In this document: positions 56,630-62,641 of the stretch, piece by piece | Position numbering within the stretch: position 1 is the first letter of the stretch | How the letters are laid out: every line of letters starts with the position of its first letter | NCBI RefSeq assembly: GCF_013817345.1 | Contig: NZ_JACDCW010000006.1 | Coordinates: forward strand, 1-62,641 | DNA: 62,641 nt | DNA from: Methylibium sp. | Lineage (GTDB): Bacteria > Pseudomonadota > Gammaproteobacteria > Burkholderiales > Burkholderiaceae_C | Direction of reading: 5' to 3' | Position numbers and translations under genes: made by a program | The notes under the pieces: generated by a model | The model's input: only the letters and a program-made list of their open reading frames with translations | Database searches by the model: none | What the model was told of the DNA's origin: nothing

Positions 56630-57657
56630 TGCGGCCCTTCACTTACCAGCGCGTCGACAGCGCCACGGCCGCGACGCAGGCGGCAATGGCCGCTAGCGGC
56701 GCGGCGACGCTTCCCGCGACCGAGGCGCCGGTGCAGTTCCTGGCCGGCGGCACCACGATCCTCGACCTGATGAAGCTCGACGTGATGCGCCCGCAGGCGC
56801 TGGTCGACATCAACCCGCTGGCTGCTGCCGGCGGTGGCGACATCACCGCCGGCCCCGGCGGCATCCGCTTCGGCGCCTTGGTCAGCATGGCCCAGGCTGC
56901 CGAGCACCCGGCGGTCTTGCGCGATTACCCCGTGATCGCCGAGACGCTGGTGCTCGCCGCCAGCGCGCAGTTGCGCAACATGGCCAGCCTGGGCGGCAAC
57001 CTCCTGCAGCGCACGCGCTGCGCCTACTTCCGCGACACGCACTGGCAGGCGTGCAACAAGCGCAAGCCGGGCTCGGGCTGTGCGGCGATGGACGGCATGA
57101 ACCGCCAGCATGCCGTGCTGGGCACCAGCGGCGAGTGCATCGCCACGTATCCCGGCGATTTCGCGCAGGCGCTGATTGCGCTGGACGCCACAGTCGAAAT
57201 CGCCGGTGCCGCCGGCATGCGCAAGCTGCCGTTCGCCATGCTGCACCGTCCGCCCGGCAGCACGCCGCAGATAGAGACGGTGCTCGCGCCCGGCGAGCTG
57301 ATCACCGCCATCGAGGTACCGGCCGGTGCCTGGACGCGGCGCTCGCACTATCTGAAGATCCGCGACCGCGAGTCCTACCAGTTCGCGCTGACCTCGGCGG
57401 CTGTCGCGCTCGACCTGCAGCAGGGCGTTGTCCGAGAGGCGCGCATCGCGCTCGGCGGGGTGGCCACCGTGCCATGGCGGGCTCGCGAAGCGGAAGCGGC
57501 GCTGGCCGGCCAGCGGCTCGACGAGACCAGCGCCACAGCCGCCGCCGCCGCCGCTTTCGCCGGCGCGCAGCCGCGCGAACACAACGCCTACAAGGTCGTG
57601 CTCGGCCAGCGCACGCTGGTGCGTGCACTGCTCGAAGCTGCAGAAATGCCGGTGTAG
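56629..57657 (+). CDS. paoB: Aldehyde oxidoreductase FAD subunit, PaoB-like
   Basis: 342 residues of the CO-dehydrogenase flavoprotein family: FLAGGTTILDLMK and ASLGGNLLQRTRC for FAD binding. A cysteine-rich insert (CAYFRDTHWQACNK and SGC at about residues 132-152) matches the extra [4Fe-4S] site of PaoB. ATG 56629 overlaps the paoA stop. Confidence 0.9.
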   Translation: MRPFTYQRVDSATAATQAAMAASGAATLPATEAPVQFLAGGTTILDLMKLDVMRPQALVDINPLAAAGGGDITAGPGGIRFGALVSMAQAAEHPAVLRDYPVIAETLVLAASAQLRNMASLGGNLLQRTRCAYFRDTHWQACNKRKPGSGCAAMDGMNRQHAVLGTSGECIATYPGDFAQALIALDATVEIAGAAGMRKLPFAMLHRPPGSTPQIETVLAPGELITAIEVPAGAWTRRSHYLKIRDRESYQFALTSAAVALDLQQGVVREARIALGGVATVPWRAREAEAALAGQRLDETSATAAAAAAFAGAQPREHNAYKVVLGQRTLVRALLEAAEMPV

Positions 57658-57687
57658 CGGGTGCCGTACGCCGAGCATTCGCCTTGT

Positions 57688-57802
57688 CCCCTCTCCCTCA
57701 GGGAGAGGGCCAGGGTGAGGGCCGGCCGGCGCTTGCCAATTTCCACCTGTTCGAAGGTCGCGCAGCCCTCACCCCCAACCGTCTCCGGAGAGGGAGAGGG
57801 GG
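57688..57802. repeat. REP-like inverted element between paoB and paoC
   Basis: Ends with CCCTCTCCCTCAGGGAGAGGG on one side and CGGAGAGGGAGAGGGG on the other, plus CAGGGTGAGGG and its complement CCCTCACCC inside. The whole forms a long hairpin. Similar CCCTCTCCC palindromes are common REP sequences in GC-rich proteobacteria. Confidence 0.7.
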
Positions 57803-57827
57803 CATTCATTCCTTGGAAAGTGATCCC

Positions 57828-60107
57828 ATGACTCTCGCCGCCGCTCCCGAACCCAAGGCCAACATGGGCCAGCCTGCGCGGCGCATCGAAGCGCGCGCCA
57901 AGGTCACCGGCGACGCGCGCTATCCGTCCGACGAAGCGCTTCCCAACGTGGCGCACGCCTACCTCGTGACCAGCGCCATCGCCAAGGGCCGCATCTCACG
58001 CATCGATCAGCGGGCGGCGCGCGCCGTGCCGGGCGTGATCGACATCCTCACGCACGAGAACGCCGGCCAGGTCAAAGGCTCGAAGATGTTCAGCGACGGC
58101 GGCAGTGCCTCGACCACCATCGTGCCGCTGGCGTCTCCCAGGATCTGGCACGACGGCCAGATTGTTGCCATGGTGCTGGCAGAGACCTTCGAGGCCGCGC
58201 GCGAGGCCGCGCACAAGCTCGACATCGCCTATGCCGCCGAGCGGCCGACCGCGAGTTTCGCCTCGCCCGGCACCACGACGGAGGCCATCGCCAAGGTGTC
58301 CAAGCGGCACAAGGACCCGCAGGTCGGCAACGCCGAGGCGGCCTTTGCCGCCGCCGCAGTTAAGGTCGATGCCGAGTACTACACGCCGACCCAGCACCAC
58401 AACGCGATGGAGCTGTTCACGACCAGCTGTGTCTGGGAGGGCGACGAGCTCACCATCCACGAGCCGAGCCAGTTCGTCTATGCGCTGAAGAACGGCGTGG
58501 CCGAGCAGCTCGGCATCGATCCCGGACAGGTGCGCGTGATCAGCCACTACGTCGGCGGCGCGTTCGGCGCCAAGGCCTCGGTCACGCCGCGCACGGCTCT
58601 GGTGGCTTTCGCCGCCAAGCGCATCGGCCGGCCGGTCAAGCTGGTCATGACGCGCCAGCAGGGCTACACAGTCGCGACCTACCGTGCCGAGACCGACCAC
58701 CGCGTGCGTTTGGGCGCCGGGCGCGACGGCAAGCTCACGGCCTACCTGCACGAAGCGCGCGAGATCACCTCGCGGCCCGACAACTACTTCGTCGCAGGCA
58801 ACATCAACAGCGCCGTGATGTACGCCTTCGGCAACGTCGCCACGAAGGCGAGCATCGTCCATGCCGACCGCAACACGCCGGGCTTCATGCGTTCGCCGCC
58901 GGAAGTGCCCTACATCTATGCGCTCGAAGCCGCAATGGACGAGATGGCAGTGGCACTCGCCATGGACCCGGTCGAGTTCCGCCGACTCAACGACACGATG
59001 GTCGATCCGATCAGCGGCAAGCCCTACAGCAGCCGCTCGCTCATGCAGTGTTACGACGAGGCGGCGCGCGTCTTCGGCTGGAGCAAGCGCAACCCGAAGC
59101 CCGGCTCCATGCGTGAGGGGGACTGGCTCATCGGCTACGGCTGCGCCACTGCCACCTACCCGACCCACGTGGCACCCGCCGCCGCGCGCGTGCAGTTCTA
59201 CGCCGACGGCAAGGCGCGCGCGCAACTCGCCGCGCACGATGTCGGCACCGGCACCTACACCATCGCGGGACAGATGGTCGCCCGCACCCTGGGCATTCCG
59301 CTCGACGCCGTGCAGGTCGAGATGGGCGACAGCCGCCTGCCGGCTTCGCCTGTCTCCGGGGGCTCCAACGTCACGGCCAGCACCTGCTCCGTGCTCATGA
59401 AGGCCTGCGAGGCGATCCGCGACAAGCTCTTCGCGGCGGCGTCGCGGCAAGGAGCCTTGGCGGGCGTGCCGGTCGCGCAGATGGTGCTCAAGGACGGTCG
59501 CGTCGCGGCGCTCGACGGTCGCAGCGAATCGATGGCGGTGGTTTTCAACGCGGCGGGCGCGGGCGTGCTTGAGGAGTACGCCGAATGGTTTCCGCCCGGC
59601 AAGTCGGCCGAGGACGTGAAGAAGCTCTACCAGGGCGCGGCCGGCATCACGGGTGGCACCGAAGGCGAGAAACTCATGTTCGCCTTCGGCGCCGAGTTCG
59701 TGGAGCTGCGCATCAACGTGCGCACGCGCGAGATCCGCGTGCCGCGCATCGTCGGCGCCTTCGCGGCCGGGCACATCATGAACCCGCGCACCGCGCGCAG
59801 CCAGCTCATGGGCGGGTTGATCTGGGGCATCGGCTCCGCGCTTCACGAGGAAACCGAGGTCGATGCGCGCCATGCCCGCTACGTCAACACCGACATCGCC
59901 GAATACCTGGTGCCGGTGAATGCCGACGTGCCCGAGGTCGAGGTGATCCTGGTGCCCGAGGTCGATACATTCGTCAACCCGGCGGGCGTGAAGGGGCTGG
60001 GCGAGCTGGGTAACGTGGGCACGGCGGCAGCGATCTCGAGTGCGGTCTATCACGCCACCGGCAAGCGGGTGCGCGCGCTGCCGATCCGCATCGAGGATCT
60101 GCTGTGA
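57828..60107 (+). CDS. paoC: Aldehyde oxidoreductase molybdenum subunit, PaoC-like
   Basis: 759 residues. Starts RRIEARAKVTGDARYPSD, later GGAFGAKASVTPRTAL, QFYADGKARAQLAAHDVGTGTYT, SPVSGGSNVTAS (partly quoted) and the catalytic glutamate in GVKGLGELGNVG near the C-terminus. Binds molybdopterin cytosine dinucleotide and hydroxylates aldehydes to acids. The 170-base gap after paoB contains a REP-like element. No paoD/xdhC chaperone gene follows; the next gene is a DJ-1 homologue. Confidence 0.92.
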   Translation: MTLAAAPEPKANMGQPARRIEARAKVTGDARYPSDEALPNVAHAYLVTSAIAKGRISRIDQRAARAVPGVIDILTHENAGQVKGSKMFSDGGSASTTIVPLASPRIWHDGQIVAMVLAETFEAAREAAHKLDIAYAAERPTASFASPGTTTEAIAKVSKRHKDPQVGNAEAAFAAAAVKVDAEYYTPTQHHNAMELFTTSCVWEGDELTIHEPSQFVYALKNGVAEQLGIDPGQVRVISHYVGGAFGAKASVTPRTALVAFAAKRIGRPVKLVMTRQQGYTVATYRAETDHRVRLGAGRDGKLTAYLHEAREITSRPDNYFVAGNINSAVMYAFGNVATKASIVHADRNTPGFMRSPPEVPYIYALEAAMDEMAVALAMDPVEFRRLNDTMVDPISGKPYSSRSLMQCYDEAARVFGWSKRNPKPGSMREGDWLIGYGCATATYPTHVAPAAARVQFYADGKARAQLAAHDVGTGTYTIAGQMVARTLGIPLDAVQVEMGDSRLPASPVSGGSNVTASTCSVLMKACEAIRDKLFAAASRQGALAGVPVAQMVLKDGRVAALDGRSESMAVVFNAAGAGVLEEYAEWFPPGKSAEDVKKLYQGAAGITGGTEGEKLMFAFGAEFVELRINVRTREIRVPRIVGAFAAGHIMNPRTARSQLMGGLIWGIGSALHEETEVDARHARYVNTDIAEYLVPVNADVPEVEVILVPEVDTFVNPAGVKGLGELGNVGTAAAISSAVYHATGKRVRALPIRIEDLL

Positions 60108-60192
60108 GGCGTGGGGTGGATGGGCCGGTCGCGCACAGCGCCTGTCCGATTGCTGCATCCTGCGTTTCTTCACCTGCACCAGGAGCAAGACA

Positions 60193-60891
60193 ATGAAGAT
60201 TCTGATGGTCCTTACCTCCCACGACCAGCTCGGCGACACCGGCAAGAAAACCGGCTTCTGGCTCGAGGAGTTCGCCGCGCCGTACTACGTGTTCAAGGGC
60301 GCCGGCGCCGACATCACCGTCGCCTCGCCCCTTGGCGGACAGCCGCCGCTCGACCCCAAGAGCGACGAGCCCGACGCGCAGACCGAAGCGACACGCCGCT
60401 TCGCCAAGGATGCGCAAGCTCAGGAGGCGCTCGCTCATACCGTGCGCCTCGAAACGCTGAAGGCGCTGGATTTCGATGCGTTGTTCTATCCCGGCGGCCA
60501 CGGCCCCTTGTGGGACCTCACGGAGAACCAGCAGTCGATCGCGCTGATCGAGGCGATGCTCCTGGATGGCAAGCCGGTCGCCGCAGTCTGCCATGCGCCC
60601 GGCGTGCTCCGCGACGCGAAAGCGAAGGATGGCAAACCGCTGGTCGAGGGCCGGCGCGTCACCGGCTTCACCAATTCCGAGGAGGCCGCGGTCGGCCTGA
60701 GCGAGGTGGTGCCGTTCCTGGTTCAGGACATGCTCGAGCAGCAAGGCGGCCGCTACTCGAAGGCCGGCGACTGGGAGCCTTACGTGTTGACCGACGGCCT
60801 CCTGGTCACTGGCCAGAACCCTGCTTCTTCCGAGCCTGCGGCGAAGGCGCTGCTCGCGCTGCTGTCCGCGCGCAAAGCGCCGCCGGCGTGA
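60193..60891 (+). CDS. DJ-1/PfpI-family protein, Hsp31/glyoxalase-III-like
   Basis: 232 residues. Visible family features: MKILMVLTSHDQLGDTGKKTGFWLEEFAAPYY region, FYPGGHGPLWDL, nucleophile elbow AAVCHAPGVL with the cysteine followed by His, and LVTGQNPASSEPAA. ATG 60193 has AGGAGCAAG ahead. Members detoxify methylglyoxal or protect proteins from glycation; following an aldehyde oxidase operon, a role in reactive carbonyl handling is plausible. Confidence 0.88.
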   Translation: MKILMVLTSHDQLGDTGKKTGFWLEEFAAPYYVFKGAGADITVASPLGGQPPLDPKSDEPDAQTEATRRFAKDAQAQEALAHTVRLETLKALDFDALFYPGGHGPLWDLTENQQSIALIEAMLLDGKPVAAVCHAPGVLRDAKAKDGKPLVEGRRVTGFTNSEEAAVGLSEVVPFLVQDMLEQQGGRYSKAGDWEPYVLTDGLLVTGQNPASSEPAAKALLALLSARKAPPA

Positions 60892-60913
60892 CCGTGCGGC
60901 GTTTTCGGCGCCC

Positions 60914-61669
60914 TCAGCGTCGCGCAAACACGAGGTCCCACACCCCGTGGCCGAGCCGCAGGCCTCGCTGCTCGAACTTCGTCAACGGCCGGTAGTCGGG
61001 CTTCGGCGCATACGCTTCGGCGGTGTTCACCAGGCCCGGCTCGGCGCCCAACACCGCGAGCATCTGCTCGGCATAGGGCTGCCAGTCGGTGGCGCAGTGA
61101 AGCATGCCGCCGGGCGCCAGACGGGTCACGAGCTCGGCGACGAACGCCGGCTGGATCAGGCGGCGCTTGTGGTGCTTCTTCTTGTGCCACGGGTCGGGAA
61201 AGAAGATGTGGATGCCGGCCAGCGAGGCCGGCACGAGCATGTGCTCCAGCACTTCGACCGCGTCGTGCTGAACGATGCGCAGATTCGTCAGGCCGCGTTC
61301 GTCGATGCGCTGCAGCAGCGCACCGATGCCGGGCGCATGCACCTCGCAGCCGATGAAGTCGGTGTCCGGCCGCGCCGCCGCGATCTGCGCCGTGGCGTCG
61401 CCCATGCCGAAGCCGATCTCGATCACCAGCGGTGCGCTGCGGCCGAACACCGCGGCCGGATCGAGTGGCGTGCTCCAGAACGGCAGCACGAAGCGCGGGC
61501 CCAGTTCGGCCAGCGCGCGCACCTGGCCGCTGCCCATGCGGCCGGCGCGCAGCACGAAGCTGCGGATCGGGCGCGTACCGGCCACAGGTTCTCGCGCTTG
61601 GGCCTCGGTCGGACCGCCCTCGGCAGCGAGTCGAGCCTTGGCGGCGGACAGGTGTCGTGGATCGTTCAT
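60914..61669 (-). CDS. trmB: tRNA (guanine-N7-)-methyltransferase
   Basis: 251 residues. [10 protein letters not shown] near the N-terminus, SAM motif [27 protein letters not shown], and the hallmark [16 protein letters not shown], then [11 protein letters not shown]. Methylates G46 of tRNA. ATG overlaps the upstream stop (ATGA), so it is co-transcribed with the NadR-like gene. Convergent with the DJ-1 gene. Confidence 0.94.
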   Translation of the reverse strand: MNDPRHLSAAKARLAAEGGPTEAQAREPVAGTRPIRSFVLRAGRMGSGQVRALAELGPRFVLPFWSTPLDPAAVFGRSAPLVIEIGFGMGDATAQIAAARPDTDFIGCEVHAPGIGALLQRIDERGLTNLRIVQHDAVEVLEHMLVPASLAGIHIFFPDPWHKKKHHKRRLIQPAFVAELVTRLAPGGMLHCATDWQPYAEQMLAVLGAEPGLVNTAEAYAPKPDYRPLTKFEQRGLRLGHGVWDLVFARR

Positions 61670-62334
61670 CGTTGCGAGGCTTTTGGGGTGAGGGCGAGAT
61701 GCTCGCAGTCGGGCACCAGGCATTCGCGACAACGAAGGCTGAGCCGGCGGCCGGTTTGTGGCGACGCCGCCGTCGAATCCGGTATCGCTTCGGTCGGGCT
61801 CGGCAGGCCGAGCACCGGCCGCACGGCGGCCAGCGCCGCGGCCGTGCGCGCGGGCCCGCTGCCGTAAATCACCGAATGCGGGATTGCGGCTTCGGCCAGC
61901 GCGCCGCGGATGAGCGCGTCGACGGGTTCGCGGACCTGCGGGCCGTCGCGCTGCAGGCCGTCGGCCTGCCAGGGCAGGTCGAGCCCGGTCAGCAGTGTGT
62001 GGGTGCAGCGGCGCTGCAGAGCGAGTGCCCCGCCGCGCAAGCTCTCGTCGGCGAAGAGGAACTGGCTGTACAGGGCGATCATCAAGGGCGTGGTGTCGGC
62101 GACCACGGTGCTTCCGTCCTGAGCAGCGGCTAGGGTGCGCCGCCATTGCTCGGCCGCGATGGCCGCCTGCTCATGCGGCTGCGGTGTGCAACCGCGCGCA
62201 TCGCAGAACTCGCGCAGGTACTCCCGCACCACCACGGCGCGGGTGCCGAGTGCGCGCAACTCCAACGCGAGCGCGTAGGCCAGCGTGGTCTTGCCGGTGC
62301 TTTCGGCACCGAGGATGGCGATCACCGGGCTCAT
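61666..62334 (-). CDS. NadR-like P-loop ATPase/kinase
   Basis: 222 residues. Walker [16 protein letters not shown] at the N-terminus, [30 protein letters not shown] and [17 protein letters not shown] resemble the ribosylnicotinamide-kinase domain of NadR without its transferase domain. The C-terminal 40 residues carry [12 protein letters not shown], a possible metal-binding site not usual in this family. ATG 62334; the open frame continues upstream into the repeat. TGA overlaps the trmB ATG. Confidence 0.8.
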   Translation of the reverse strand: MSPVIAILGAESTGKTTLAYALALELRALGTRAVVVREYLREFCDARGCTPQPHEQAAIAAEQWRRTLAAAQDGSTVVADTTPLMIALYSQFLFADESLRGGALALQRRCTHTLLTGLDLPWQADGLQRDGPQVREPVDALIRGALAEAAIPHSVIYGSGPARTAAALAAVRPVLGLPSPTEAIPDSTAASPQTGRRLSLRCRECLVPDCEHLALTPKASQR

Positions 62335-62452
62335 CTCAATGGCTCCGCGTGAGTTTCGTGTGATCGGCGGTGAGTGAAACGGTGTTGGTTCGTAGGCCGG
62401 CGGTAGTGGACAGAATGGATTGATATTTGCGCGAATGGAAGGGCAGGTGCAA

Positions 62453-62641
62453 GCAAAGCCGTGGGCGGGTGTGCGGCGGCGCGCCGGTGCGGCGGTCGGC
62501 CCTGCGGGCCGACTGCGCTGTGCTGCTCGGGCTTGCGGGCCGTCGCGCAACTCGCTTCGTTCGCTGCGCTCACTGCGCTCAGACAGGCGCGACGAGTCAG
62601 TTGACGAAGCGCGCTGCGCGCGCCGCCCGCAAGCCCTGCGC
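62453..62641 (+). repeat. Dispersed inverted-repeat element, copy 4 (cut by window end)
   Basis: Starts GCAAAGCCGTGGGCGGGT, nearly identical to copy 2 for the 189 bases visible. The segment between it and the NadR-like start (62335-62452) shows nothing else. Confidence 0.85.

Overview
The window is high-GC DNA with dense genes, short intergenic gaps and many ATGA start/stop overlaps. It carries several Bug/TctC-type tripartite tricarboxylate transporter (TTT) genes, IclR regulators, a TreS-maltokinase fusion and a PaoABC-type molybdenum hydroxylase. Together these point to a soil or water betaproteobacterium, probably Burkholderiales. That placement is inferred from gene content; no rRNA or tRNA gene is visible.

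Region 1 (1-8.4 kb): the 3' end of a trehalose synthase/maltokinase gene and a small TM-helix membrane protein. A decayed TTT module follows (quinone oxidoreductase, frameshifted tctB, tctC) with a divergent IclR gene, then a luciferase-like oxidoreductase, a TauE/SafE exporter and a GntR/UTRA regulator.

Region 2 (8.4-15.6 kb): an operon divergent from the GntR gene. It encodes a B12-dependent glutamate-mutase-like enzyme (sigma subunit, MutL accessory protein, epsilon subunit), a Tat/lipoprotein amidase, a second quinone oxidoreductase and an enolase-superfamily enzyme. The sigma subunit is orthodox. The epsilon subunit keeps the cofactor residues and two of three substrate arginines but has lost the equivalents of Arg149, Glu171 and His291 of the clostridial enzyme. 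I think this is a carbon-skeleton mutase for a different substrate, and it is the best candidate here for an undescribed pathway.

Region 3 (15.6-22.6 kb): a graveyard of gene fragments (Bug, AMP-ligase, CHRD, GntR/UTRA, IclR) and broken mobile elements (Tn3, IS630, IS481-like, two IS3). One IS3 copy is split by an intact IS30-type element whose 4-bp target duplication can be read.

Region 4 (22.6-36.1 kb): a nitrate/sulfonate-type ABC importer with an amidase, then a second IclR gene divergent from tctCBA, an acylating aldehyde dehydrogenase, an acyl-CoA ligase and a SulP transporter. The dehydrogenase/ligase pair resembles SauS/SauT of sulfoacetate catabolism.

Region 5 (36.2-46 kb): a stress-protein group (DJ-1/PfpI, Cu/Zn SOD, SDR, hemerythrin), an FAD oxidoreductase, an exported PCMT, a frameshifted GH100-like gene and a YefM/YoeB pair.

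Region 6 (44-62.6 kb): a tetR-MFP-RND-PCMT-tolC efflux operon, a MacAB-like exporter, paoABC-like genes, a second DJ-1 protein, trmB and a NadR-like ATPase.

Four copies of a roughly 238-bp element with about 43-bp terminal inverted repeats lie at 32.5, 49.5, 49.8 and 62.5 kb, mostly inside operons.
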